Part shown: positions 1 through 9,097 of the stretch, piece by piece
Position numbering within the stretch: the stretch's first letter is position 1
Layout of the letters: each line of letters begins with the position of its first letter
Assembly: GCA_945861265.1 (NCBI GenBank)
Contig: CAMAUC010000008.1
Location: forward strand, 1 to 64,000
DNA: 64,000 bases
Direction: 5' to 3'
From: Rhizobium sp. Q54
GTDB lineage: Bacteria > Pseudomonadota > Alphaproteobacteria > Rhizobiales > Xanthobacteraceae
Translations under genes and position numbers: made by a program
The notes under the pieces: model-generated
What the model saw: the letters and a program-made list of their open reading frames with translations, nothing else
Databases searched by the model: none
What the model was told of the DNA's origin: nothing

Positions 1-159
1 CTGATCGCTGCGCGCGACAAGCGCCCGCCGCTCGGCCGCCTTGCCGTCGAGCGTCATCCGGTCGAGCACGGCGACGACGGCGAACCCGACGGCAACGAGC
101 GCCACGGCCGGCACCGCCAGCCGCAGCATCATGTCCAGCGCGCCATCGAGTTTCGCCAT
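1..159 (-). CDS. N-terminal fragment of a membrane-anchored protein (partial, runs off window)
   Basis: The minus strand opens with ATG at 159, preceded by AAAGG five bases upstream, and stays in frame to base 1. This gives 53 residues with no stop, and the rest lies outside the window. A hydrophobic stretch at about residues 11-31 (RLAVPAVALVAVGFAVVAVL) predicts one membrane segment, followed by a charged segment. It starts 19 bases after the TctC stop on the same strand, so the two are probably co-transcribed. The position could suit a TctB-like transporter subunit, but nothing in the 53 residues proves it. Function unknown. Confidence 0.6.
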   Translation of the reverse strand, partial: MAKLDGALDMMLRLAVPAVALVAVGFAVVAVLDRMTLDGKAAERRALVARSDQ

Positions 160-178
160 CACAACCTTTTACCGACTT

Positions 179-1168
179 TTATTGCACCTTCGCGCCGGAG
201 ACTTTCACCACCTCGGCCCATTTGTCGATGTCCTTGCGCAGATAGGCATCGAATTCCGGCGGCGTCATGACCAGCGGAATGGCGCCCTGCTTGAGCCAGG
301 CTTCCTTCACCTCGGGCAGATTGATGACCTTGTTGATGGCGCCGTTGAGATAGGCAATCACGTCCTTAGGCGTATCCTTCGGCGCCATGATGCCGAGCCA
401 GATGGTCGCCTCGTAACCGGGCACGGTTTCCGCCACCGTCGGCAGATCCGGCGTCAGCGGGCTGCGCTTGAGGCCGGTGGTGGCGAGCGCCTGGACTTTG
501 CCGGCTTTGGCCAGTTCCGACATCGTCGTCACCGCGTCGAACATCATCTGCACGGTACCGGCGAGCACGCTGTTGCGCGCGTCGCCCGAGGCCTTGTGCG
601 GGATGTGGACGATGTCGGTCTTGCTCATGGCTTTGAACAGTTCGCCGGCCATGTGATACGGCGTGCCGGGACCCGACGAGGCATAGTTCAGCTTGCCCGG
701 GTCCTTCTTGGCCAGCGCGATGAATTCGGCGACATTCTTGGCCGGCACCGACGGGTGCACGACCATCAAGAGGTCGGAGTAGTTGATCGGCGCCACCGGC
801 ACGAAGTCCCGCATCAGCTCATAGGGCTTGTTGGACAGAAGTGACTCGTTGGTGGTGTGCGTATTCGACATTACCAGCAGCGTGTAGCCATCCGCCGTCG
901 ATTTCGCGACCGCGTCGGTGCCGATCAACGCGCCGGCGCCGGGACGGTTTTCGATGACGAAAGCCTGCTTGGTCTCGTCGGTGAGATATTTCGCCAAAAC
1001 GCGCGCATAGACGTCGGCGGGACCGCCGGCGCCGAACGGCACGATCAGTCGGACGGTGCGGTTCGGATAACCTTGCGCCTGCGCCGGCGCGCTCGGCGCG
1101 GCAAAGGTGATCGCCGCGGCCAGCATGACCGGCACGGCCCGAATGAGTTTACGAAAATCGATGTGCAT
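179..1168 (-). CDS. Tripartite tricarboxylate transporter substrate-binding protein (TctC/Bug family)
   Basis: Periplasmic solute-binding protein of about 329 residues, the usual Bug length. It has a Sec signal peptide ending near APAQA, then the family opening YPNRTVRLIVPFGAGGPADV. Bug proteins bind small carboxylates or similar solutes and deliver them to TctAB permeases. The ORF track starts four codons upstream, but the bases spelling that ATG (ATGGGAGGATTCATG) contain the GGGAGGA ribosome site for the second ATG at 1168, so I start there. A GYD-domain gene lies upstream and a partial membrane gene downstream on the same strand. No TctA permease is visible, and the ligand cannot be told from sequence. 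Confidence 0.92.
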   Translation of the reverse strand: MHIDFRKLIRAVPVMLAAAITFAAPSAPAQAQGYPNRTVRLIVPFGAGGPADVYARVLAKYLTDETKQAFVIENRPGAGALIGTDAVAKSTADGYTLLVMSNTHTTNESLLSNKPYELMRDFVPVAPINYSDLLMVVHPSVPAKNVAEFIALAKKDPGKLNYASSGPGTPYHMAGELFKAMSKTDIVHIPHKASGDARNSVLAGTVQMMFDAVTTMSELAKAGKVQALATTGLKRSPLTPDLPTVAETVPGYEATIWLGIMAPKDTPKDVIAYLNGAINKVINLPEVKEAWLKQGAIPLVMTPPEFDAYLRKDIDKWAEVVKVSGAKVQ

Positions 1169-1233
1169 GAATCCTCCCATTGTGTCGTTTTGCTCTGTGT
1201 TGTTAATGCTTCGCCGGCCGCTTTATTCCGGCT

Positions 1234-1569
1234 TTACGAGCCGCCAGCCGAGTGAAAACTCGGCGCCAGATCGCTGGCCGCGGCAAAGGCGCCCTTGGCC
1301 TCGACCGAACTCATCGCCACCGTGGTGCGCAGATCGGTGACGCCGCCGCCGGAGCCCGCCGCCAGCAGCACCGCCGCCATTTGCGTGTTGTCCGGCACTT
1401 CGGCGATCGACAGGAAATCATAATCGCCGAAGGTGACATAGTAGCCGATCAGCCGGCCGCCGACCTTGCCGAGAAGACGCGAGACTTCGTGGGCGCGGTC
1501 CTCGGGCTTGACCAGCATGCCGAGAATGGCGTCGCGGGTATAGCGGCCTTGCGTGATATAAATCGGCAT
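1234..1569 (-). CDS. GYD domain protein
   Basis: Small cytoplasmic protein of 111 residues with a ferredoxin-like GYD fold. The segment VGGRLIGYYVTFGDYDFLSI (about residues 36-55) carries the G-x-Y/G-D-Y-D signature that names the family. The domain fills nearly the whole protein. An AAGGAG site precedes the ATG. It sits 65 bases upstream of the TctC gene on the same strand and probably shares its transcript. The biochemical role of GYD proteins is not established; dimeric alpha/beta barrels of this size often bind small molecules. Confidence 0.85.
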   Translation of the reverse strand: MPIYITQGRYTRDAILGMLVKPEDRAHEVSRLLGKVGGRLIGYYVTFGDYDFLSIAEVPDNTQMAAVLLAAGSGGGVTDLRTTVAMSSVEAKGAFAAASDLAPSFHSAGGS

Positions 1570-1733
1570 GCGCTCCTTCCTCGCGTCGGAAACGGTCCGG
1601 GCTGCCCGGCACTTATAATTTAAAGCGGGACGGAAATCAGGACGCTTTTGCGAATGCGCACGATCTTTGACTGAAAATTATTCGCACACGCACGGAACAC
1701 ATCCGCGCGCGTGCTGTCCGGAGCGCACGCCGT

Positions 1734-2495
1734 TTAGACGCGGTCGAGCTGGCTTTCCTTGGCGACACGCTCGAAGGCCTCGCCGGAACTCTTGATGCGG
1801 TACTGATAGTCGTCGCTTTCCGACGGCAGCAGCTTGATCACCGTATAGGTGCCGGAGGCGGAAGCGCGGCCGAAATTCGGCGAGGTGAAATAGACCGTCT
1901 CGCCGACCTGATATTTGTGCCGCACGACCGGCAGTTCCGGCGCGATGGGCTGCACCGGCGGGCTGTAGGTGCGCATCATTTTCGGCGCCGGCGCTTCCTT
2001 GGCCATGGTCTGAACGGGCGTCTTCGCCGACGCCATCCGCGCGGCAATTTGCGCGGCGATTTTCGAGACGGTGCTGGACACCGGCTTGGACGCAGCCGGC
2101 TTGGAGGCCGGATTGGGCGCCGTGGCGACCGCGACCTTGGCGGCGGTCTTCGCGGCCGGCTTCGACATCAATTTGGCGTCAGGCGAGGACATGGCCCTAG
2201 ATGTGGCCCTGGATGTGGCCTTGCTCGGGGACTTCGCGGACTTGGCGGCCGCCGGCTTGGTCGAAGATTTCGTCACCGCGGCTTTGCCACTGGCGTTGCG
2301 CGCCACGAACGCAGCCGTCGACGGCCGCGCGCCCCGCGTGGTGGCGGCGGCGACACGGCGCGCGGATTTCGACGCCGGCTTTTTGGCCTGCGTGCGAGCG
2401 CTCTTGTGTGCGCTGGCGCCCTTGGTGGCTTTTTTGGCGCTCCGCCGGGATGCCTTGGCGGCCCGCCGGGCGGTCTTGGTCGAATGTGTACCCAT
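1734..2495 (-). CDS. Histone H1-like Lys/Ala-rich protein with C-terminal SH3-like segment
   Basis: 253 residues in two parts. Residues 1 to about 185 are low complexity, dominated by Ala, Lys, Ser, Thr and Pro with many AAK, KPA and SKPA units, like bacterial H1-type nucleoid proteins. The last 65 residues are ordered and beta-rich (KYQVGETVYFTSPNFGRASA, then YTVIKLLPSESDDYQYRIKS) and look like a small SH3/KOW-type barrel. There is no signal peptide or membrane segment, so a DNA- or RNA-binding role in the cytoplasm is inferred. No clear Shine-Dalgarno site precedes the ATG. The repeat tract is GC-rich and likely slippage-prone. Confidence 0.7.
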   Translation of the reverse strand: MGTHSTKTARRAAKASRRSAKKATKGASAHKSARTQAKKPASKSARRVAAATTRGARPSTAAFVARNASGKAAVTKSSTKPAAAKSAKSPSKATSRATSRAMSSPDAKLMSKPAAKTAAKVAVATAPNPASKPAASKPVSSTVSKIAAQIAARMASAKTPVQTMAKEAPAPKMMRTYSPPVQPIAPELPVVRHKYQVGETVYFTSPNFGRASASGTYTVIKLLPSESDDYQYRIKSSGEAFERVAKESQLDRV

Positions 2496-2771
2496 GACTG
2501 TAATATAGCAGTTAATTTCAAAAAGGCGCGAACTTTTTTCCGCAAATAAGTTAATCTTATCAACCGGTTGATATAGTAGATTTGGTTAATGCCAAGGCCG
2601 CCTGCCCGCGCTCCCAAGGCCACCGGCAAATCACCGGACGATGCCTAAACAGGCCCTTTCGGGTCCACATGCGACCAAAGAACCGCCTCTCCGGTCCGGA
2701 GGAAGCCGTCGCGGGCGGAACTCTTGCCCGGCCGGCGCGTTTTTGCAGCGGGATCACGGGAGATTAGACAC

Positions 2772-2972
2772 ATGCGACTTCTGCTTGGCATTATTCTTGG
2801 CGCGCTTTTGACGATCGGCGGCGCCTATCTCGTCGATCAGCACAACACCACTGTTGCGGCGGAAACACCGGCCGCCGTGCAGCGGCCGATGGTCAACTGG
2901 GACGTCGTCGGCGTGAAATGGCAGCACCTGACTGAGCGCGCGCGCTCGGAATGGACGCGCGTCGCGGGCTGA
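2772..2972 (+). CDS. Small single-pass membrane protein
   Basis: 66-residue protein. I start at the ATG at 2772 (MRLLLGIILGALLTIGGAYL) because GGGAGA lies eight bases upstream and the hydrophobic helix then begins at once; the longer ORF adds an unlikely leader. One transmembrane helix or uncleaved signal (residues 2-22) is followed by a polar tail with a Trp-rich amphipathic end (VNWDVVGVKWQHLTERARSE). It is followed by a strong terminator and seems monocistronic. I know of similar short proteins in related genomes but no function for them. Confidence 0.65.
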   Translation: MRLLLGIILGALLTIGGAYLVDQHNTTVAAETPAAVQRPMVNWDVVGVKWQHLTERARSEWTRVAG

Positions 2973-2998
2973 TCGCATTGAAACAAACTAATTCTCCG

Positions 2999-3038
2999 CG
3001 GCCGCGCGTGTGAACGGTCGCGGCCGTCGGGGCTTTTT
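2999..3038 (+). terminator. Rho-independent terminator
   Basis: Perfect 8-bp stem CGGCCGCG / CGCGGCCG with a 12-base loop, followed by TCGGGGC and a T5 run. It lies 27 bases after the stop of the small membrane protein gene and just before the convergent binding-protein-like gene. Confidence 0.8.
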
Positions 3039-3058
3039 ATTGCGCCGACGTCGCTATG

Positions 3059-3808
3059 CTACGGCGCCACGGCGGCATCCGTGAAGCTGGCGGCGTCGAG
3101 CGCTCGGCGCACCAGGCCGGACGCTTTGGCCTCCTCCAGAAGCAGGCTGGCCAAACGTAGCGCGCCGGGGCGGCCCTTCGGCACCGCGACCGATATGCCG
3201 GTCTGCTGAAAATGTCCCGGCAGCACCCGCGCGCCCGGCACCTGCGGCAACATGCCGACGAAGGAATCATGCGACAGCGCAAAAGCATCGCCCTCGCCTT
3301 TCTGCGCCTTCGCCGTCATCAGATCGACACCGGCAACTTCCTCGACCGAGGCCAAAGGCGCGGTGCGCGCCGCGCTGCGCGCGGTCGTGGTGTTGGCGAT
3401 GGCGACGATGCGTATGCCGGCGCGGTTGACTTCGTCGATCGACTGGATAATTGAGCCGGCCGGCACCAGATAGGTCGAGGCGATGAAGTAATAGGCCGGG
3501 CCGAAATCGACCTTGCCCTCGCGCGTCGCGTCGCGCGGCATGACAGCGAGATCGCAAGCGCCGGACGCCACCGCGTCGGTCACCTGCCCCGAATTCGAAT
3601 AGAGCTGCACATCGAGCGGCACATTGAGCCGGTCGGCAAAGGCACGGAAAAGATCGACGGTGACGCCACGCGGCGCGCCTTTATCGTCGGTCACGGCGAA
3701 AAACGCCGACGCCGCCGGGGCCAGCACGACGCCGCAACGTAGCTTGCCCGTGGGCGCGAGGTCTTTGAGGTCGGCGGGATCGATCGGCTGTGTCATGGGC
3801 GCGCGCAT
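3059..3808 (-). CDS. Solute-binding-protein-like (SBP_bac_3) protein without signal peptide
   Basis: 249 residues with the family 3 amino-acid-binding fold: an opening strand GKLRCGVVLAPA, the segment GVTVDLFRAFADRLNVPLDV (about 48-67), and SGACDLAVMPRDATREGKVD matching the usual 'G-x-x-D' hinge region. Family 3 proteins are normally exported, but the N-terminus here (MRAPMTQPIDPADLKDLAPT) is polar with no hydrophobic core or lipobox. It could be a cytoplasmic sensor-like relative, or a precursor whose start was lost. ATG at 3796 is an alternative start; neither has a good ribosome site. The ligand is unknown. Confidence 0.7.
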   Translation of the reverse strand: MRAPMTQPIDPADLKDLAPTGKLRCGVVLAPAASAFFAVTDDKGAPRGVTVDLFRAFADRLNVPLDVQLYSNSGQVTDAVASGACDLAVMPRDATREGKVDFGPAYYFIASTYLVPAGSIIQSIDEVNRAGIRIVAIANTTTARSAARTAPLASVEEVAGVDLMTAKAQKGEGDAFALSHDSFVGMLPQVPGARVLPGHFQQTGISVAVPKGRPGALRLASLLLEEAKASGLVRRALDAASFTDAAVAP

Positions 3809-3843
3809 AGCACGGACCCATCTCGGGCGCCAACTACCCGCCG

Positions 3844-4350
3844 CTATTTCTTCCGCGGCGCGTAGTCCTGATTGGTGAAGGCCGGCGTCGTCGGCCGCTT
3901 GATGACGATGAAACCGTTCTCGGTGCCGACATGGCAGGCATTGCAGGCCTTGTTGAGCGCGTCGTAACCGGCGGCGAATTTCTTGAAATCCTTCGCTGCG
4001 ATGGCCTTTTCCAGATCGACGATTTCCTTGGTGATGACGGCGTCGAGCATCTGCGCCAGCGGCAGGTTCTTGAACACCGGCACATGGTCCTGCACGTCAC
4101 CCATGACTTCCTTGATCTCGCCAAGTTCGTAATCGGCGAGCGGCCAGTTTCCAGCCTGGGCGGCGAACCACAATTTGTTGTGCTCGGTGAGAATGACATT
4201 CATGAACTGCTCGAGGCCGGGGATGTAAACTTTCGGCACGGCAGCGGCGGGCGCGGCGGCCGGCGCCGGCACGGACGGCGTCTGCGCGAGGCCGACAAGC
4301 GGCACCAGCATCGCGGCGACAATGGCGGCGGCGATTGTGCGGAAATTCAT
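3844..4350 (-). CDS. Monohaem c-type cytochrome, exported
   Basis: 168 residues with an N-terminal signal peptide (MNFRTIAAAIVAAMLVPLVG, cleavage near GLAQ), then an Ala/Pro linker. A single haem attachment site CNACH lies near residue 138. The helical arrangement before it (EHNKLWFAAQAGNWPLADYE) resembles small cytochromes of the c' / c-556 type, where haem sits in the last helix. A periplasmic electron-transfer role is inferred. A GAGG sequence precedes the ATG. No redox partner gene adjoins it, so its pathway cannot be assigned. Confidence 0.8.
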   Translation of the reverse strand: MNFRTIAAAIVAAMLVPLVGLAQTPSVPAPAAAPAAAVPKVYIPGLEQFMNVILTEHNKLWFAAQAGNWPLADYELGEIKEVMGDVQDHVPVFKNLPLAQMLDAVITKEIVDLEKAIAAKDFKKFAAGYDALNKACNACHVGTENGFIVIKRPTTPAFTNQDYAPRKK

Positions 4351-4502
4351 CGGAGGACCTCGCTGATAAAGCGCGCCCGAAGTTTCGGAAAGCGCGCATG
4401 CAAATGAGTGTCACCGCGCGCGCGTTAAAGCAAGACGCCGAGCAAACATTGGAATTGGTCTAATTCGAAGCAGGATGGCGTCTGCGGCGATAGACGCGCG
4501 AT

Positions 4503-5195
4503 CTAGAACTTCTCGACCCAGGGCCGCAGCTCGATTTCCTGCGACCACGCATTACGCGGTTGTTGCAGCACCTGCAGGTACGATTGCGCAATCGCGTCCG
4601 GATCGAGCAGCGCGTCGGGTTTGTCGGCCTCGGCCGGGCGGCGCGCGCTGCGGATGCCGCCGTCAATAACAAAATGCGCGACGTGGATGCCTTGCGGGGC
4701 CAGTTCGCGCGCCAGACTTTGCGCGAGGCCGCGCAGCGCGAACTTGCCCATGGCGAAGGCCGCCGACTGCGCATAGCCCTTGACGCTGGCCGAGGCGCCG
4801 GTGAACAGCAGCGCGCCTTCCTTGCGCGGCAACATGCGTTTCACCGCCGCCTGCGCGACCAGAAAGCCGCCGAAGGCGGAGATCGCAATCGTCTTCTCGA
4901 CTTCGGCAGGATCGAGGTCGATCAAAGGACCGCGCACGCGGTAACTAGGATTATAGACGACGACATCGGGCGCGTTGCCTTCGGCATCCAGTTGAGCAAA
5001 CAGAGCCTCGACCTCGTCACGTTTGGCCGCGTCGCAGTTATAGGTGCGCGCAGCCGTGGCAGTGGCGAACTCGGCAAGCTTTTGCGGGGAACGCGCGGCG
5101 AGTGCCACCGTCATGCCAGCCTTGGCGAAGCTATGCGCCAGCGACGCCGACAGTCCGGAGCCGGCGCCGACGATGAGCGCGGATCTATAAGTCAT
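4503..5195 (-). CDS. SDR-family protein with Phe in place of the catalytic Tyr
   Basis: 230 residues with a Rossmann fold: N-terminal GAGSGLSASLAHSFAKAG for the dinucleotide, then VVYNPSY where classical SDRs have NNAG, and the active-site serine in FTGASASVKG. The expected Y-x-x-x-K is FAMGK, so the catalytic tyrosine is Phe while the lysine is kept. From memory, this matches the atypical SDR_c10 group, which carries the same substitution. It may reduce by another mechanism or simply bind nucleotide. The gene stands between a DUF3617 gene and a cytochrome gene on the same strand. Confidence 0.8.
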   Translation of the reverse strand: MTYRSALIVGAGSGLSASLAHSFAKAGMTVALAARSPQKLAEFATATAARTYNCDAAKRDEVEALFAQLDAEGNAPDVVVYNPSYRVRGPLIDLDPAEVEKTIAISAFGGFLVAQAAVKRMLPRKEGALLFTGASASVKGYAQSAAFAMGKFALRGLAQSLARELAPQGIHVAHFVIDGGIRSARRPAEADKPDALLDPDAIAQSYLQVLQQPRNAWSQEIELRPWVEKF

Positions 5196-5258
5196 GATGT
5201 CCGGTCCGGTGTTGCGCGCGCCAAAGTGTGGCGCTTATGACTTGTTCTCTTAGCTGAA

Positions 5259-5714
5259 CTATTTTTTGTTCTCTCTTTTGCAAACCCCGACCCAGACGGA
5301 AGTCACCTGCTTGTTGGCGGTGGTCTTCTTGCCGGCGAGAATGACGGTCGATGTCAGCACGCCAGTATAGTGCTTGGCGTCGATGAATGTATAGGTCGCC
5401 TGCATGTCCATCGCCATCTGCTGCGGATCGCCGCATTGCATGATGAAGGTGACGACGTTGCCGCTTTGCTTGATGTCCAGTTTGCCACACTCGCCGGCCT
5501 GATCCTTCATCGCCGTGAGAATCTTGACCGGGTCCCTGGCCTCTTCCGGGGTCATGCAATCGACAGTGACTTGCGGCGGCACCGGCTTGCCGTTTTCCTC
5601 GCCGGTTTCGGTATCCTGCCAGGCACCGGGGGTGAGCTCGATGGCGGCGCGAGCAGGCTGGGCGGCGAGCAAGGCGCCGGAAATAAAGGCGATAGCGATC
5701 AAACGAATGCGCAT
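5259..5714 (-). CDS. DUF3617 domain exported protein
   Basis: 151 residues with a signal peptide (MRIRLIAIAFISGALLAAQP, cleavage near ARA). The mature part begins IELTPGAWQDTETGEENGKP, typical of DUF3617, and has four cysteines (DCMTPEEA, GECGKL, MQCGD, GVCKRE) that may form disulphides in the periplasm. The family has no established activity. It lies 63 bases upstream of the atypical SDR gene on the same strand and may be co-transcribed with it. Confidence 0.75.
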   Translation of the reverse strand: MRIRLIAIAFISGALLAAQPARAAIELTPGAWQDTETGEENGKPVPPQVTVDCMTPEEARDPVKILTAMKDQAGECGKLDIKQSGNVVTFIMQCGDPQQMAMDMQATYTFIDAKHYTGVLTSTVILAGKKTTANKQVTSVWVGVCKRENKK

Positions 5715-5913
5715 GGGCGCGGCAAGCCTTTCACGATTCCGCCGCGCGGCGAATCGCGGCAGACATTATCCCGGTACCGCTGTCCTTAGCGTCCGGCCGG
5801 CGGGCGGACTGTGATAAATGTCACAATTCGGCTGCAACTAAGGTCGCAGGCATGAGTCGGCCGCGCCGAACCCGGAGCCCCATCATCGCGCATTTCCGGC
5901 GTGGCGGGCGCGG

Positions 5914-6132
5914 CTAAATCGCCGCATCCGAGCGGACGACCGCGACGATCTCGAACTGATCCTTCTCGTCGTCGCTTTTGCAGAAGGCGTTGAGCGCGTC
6001 GCGCGCCTTGGCAATCGCCTCCTCCGGCGTCCAGCAGCCGACGACCTGCATGCTGTCATCCTCGCCATCTTCGAGATAGACGAAGAAGACTTCCCACGAG
6101 TGGCCGGACGGTTTTTTGAGGGCGGAGGGCAT
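5914..6132 (-). CDS. Small hypothetical protein
   Basis: 72-residue acidic cytoplasmic protein (SWEVFFVYLEDGEDDSMQVV, CWTPEEAIAKARDALNAFCK, QFEIVAVVRSDAAI). Its likely beta-alpha-beta pattern and biased coding use suggest a real gene. No clear Shine-Dalgarno sequence precedes the ATG. A palindromic repeat begins 16 bases upstream of its start. I do not recognise a named family and assign no function. Confidence 0.55.
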   Translation of the reverse strand: MPSALKKPSGHSWEVFFVYLEDGEDDSMQVVGCWTPEEAIAKARDALNAFCKSDDEKDQFEIVAVVRSDAAI

Positions 6133-6148
6133 GAGTCAATATCGCAGT

Positions 6149-6268
6149 CTGTAGGGCGCGGTGGCTGACTTGTCCGCCGGAGCTCGCAGAGCGAAGGCGG
6201 AAGGCGTAACGCGCCGCGCGGACGCAGGCAACGGCGGATTGCGCTTCGCTCATCCGCGCTACGGGCTA
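6149..6268. repeat. Dispersed palindromic (REP-like) element
   Basis: About 120 bases with nested inverted repeats. One hairpin has arms GCGGAT and ATCCGC around TGCGCTTCGCTC. Another has CCGCC and GGCGG arms around GGAGCTCGCAGAGCGAA. The ends GTAGGGCGCGG and CCGCGCTAC are partly complementary. From memory, this resembles repeats scattered between genes in Bradyrhizobium and relatives. It abuts the stop codon of the AT-rich membrane gene. Confidence 0.65.
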
Positions 6269-6775
6269 TTATTTGCGGCCAACTACCACATAAATGTGCC
6301 CACCCAGAAACGTACCACCAATTCGATTTGATGGGATATCAATGTCTCTTTGGACAACGCCAATAGCATCAAGCGCCCTACGAATTCTATCGGCCGCTTC
6401 AGACATGCTGGGGTCAATGGTTTTAACTACAATAAAACCGGGATTCTCCATCAACAGGTTTCCTGCCACATTCCCCAAATTCCATCCAGCGAAGCGAAAG
6501 GCATCGGCAATTTGACTCGCGAAGTCGTTTCCTTCGCCGTCCATCAATCGGTGATTGACGATAATCACAGCAGACGGCGGCGCACCCAGCACTTCGATAA
6601 ATTTTGCTCTCTGCGCAGGCGTAAGAACACGGCCCTTCAGGCGAGCGATTTCGGCAGCACTTTCCGCACTCGCAATATTTCGAAAGTAGAGCGCACTGCC
6701 CTGGGCCATCACACCGAATGCGCCAAGAATGATGGCGGCCCACTGAAATATTGTTGCGAGATTTCCACTAGACAT
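6269..6775 (-). CDS. Hypothetical membrane-anchored protein in AT-rich island
   Basis: 168 residues. An N-terminal hydrophobic helix (IFQWAAIILGAFGVMAQGSA) is followed by a short charged helix and a soluble domain with Rossmann-like alternation (SAVIIVNHRLMDGEGNDFAS, GFIVVKTIDPSMSEAADRIR). The soluble part probably faces the cytoplasm and may act as a single-domain sensor or effector. Its base composition is visibly lower in GC than its neighbours, and a palindromic repeat abuts its 3' end, both consistent with acquisition by transfer. AGGA lies 11 bases upstream of the ATG. No family is recognised. Confidence 0.6.
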   Translation of the reverse strand: MSSGNLATIFQWAAIILGAFGVMAQGSALYFRNIASAESAAEIARLKGRVLTPAQRAKFIEVLGAPPSAVIIVNHRLMDGEGNDFASQIADAFRFAGWNLGNVAGNLLMENPGFIVVKTIDPSMSEAADRIRRALDAIGVVQRDIDIPSNRIGGTFLGGHIYVVVGRK

Positions 6776-6867
6776 TCAATGTACCATCCTGACCAACGAG
6801 GGAGGACTTAAAGAATACGCGCTCGCAGACTGTTGTTATAACCTCAGTCGTCGGATTATCGCCTCCC

Positions 6868-8475
<1,608 letters not shown>

Positions 8476-8601
8476 GCTTTTAGCCTCCCGCCGATTCCTC
8501 TTGGCAACCACTATGGCGCGGCGGCGGGGGGAAGGAAACGGCGGCCGGACTAGGCTAACCTCCGGCAATGCCCCTTCCGGCGGCTATCAAGGAGCCCTTG
8601 A

Positions 8602-8949
8602 ATGATCACCCGTTTCCCCGGCCTGACCCCGACCCGCAGCCGCGCCGTCGTCCACGATGGGCTCGTGCTGACCGTCGCGGTGACGCCCGATCCGGCACCG
8701 GCCGGGCTCTACGAGCAGACCGTCAATGCGCTCAGGCGCATCGACGAGAGTCTCAAGATAGCCGGTTCGGACAAAAGCCATATCCTGTCGGCCATCGTTT
8801 ACATCGCCGGCATCAAGCAGAAAGCGGAAATGAACAGAGCCTGGGATGAATGGGTGGACCGCGCCAATCCGCCGATGCGCGCCTGCCTCGGCGTCGATCT
8901 GGAACATCCGCATCTGGTCGAGATTGTCATTACCGCAGCGGCGCGCTGA
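8602..8949 (+). CDS. RidA family protein (YjgF/YER057c/UK114)
   Basis: 115 residues. The fold spans the whole protein: an N-terminal strand (RSRAVVHDGLVLTVAVTPDP), the helix YEQTVNALRRIDESLKIAGS, the strand HILSAIVYIAGI, and NPPMRACLGVDLEHPHLVEI. The arginine in RACLGV is the position used by true RidA enzymes to hydrolyse reactive imines or enamines from PLP enzymes. The N-terminal motif is divergent, so it may belong to an Rid subfamily other than RidA. AAGGAG lies nine bases before the ATG. Two perfect palindromes follow its stop. Confidence 0.8.
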   Translation: MITRFPGLTPTRSRAVVHDGLVLTVAVTPDPAPAGLYEQTVNALRRIDESLKIAGSDKSHILSAIVYIAGIKQKAEMNRAWDEWVDRANPPMRACLGVDLEHPHLVEIVITAAAR

Positions 8950-8962
8950 CGCTGCCGTGACG

Positions 8963-8998
8963 AAATCGTCGCGACGATTTGGTCGCGCGCGCGACCAA
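8963..8998. repeat. Two adjoining perfect palindromes after the RidA gene
   Basis: AAATCGTCGCGACGATTT (18 bp, 8963-8980) is perfectly self-complementary. TTGGTCGCGCGCGCGACCAA (20 bp, 8979-8998) is too, and shares two bases with it. They start 14 bases after the stop codon and precede the DUF1236 gene by about 100 bases. Without a loop or T-run they do not look like ordinary terminators; operators or alternate cruciform/hairpin structures are possible. Confidence 0.6.
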
Positions 8999-9097
8999 TG
9001 GAACTGAGGCACGCCGCCTTTATTCGGAACAGTAGCGGTGCGACGACGTTCTTTCCACTCACCAGGCATTTGTCGCCGGGGTGCACAGGAGAGTGGA

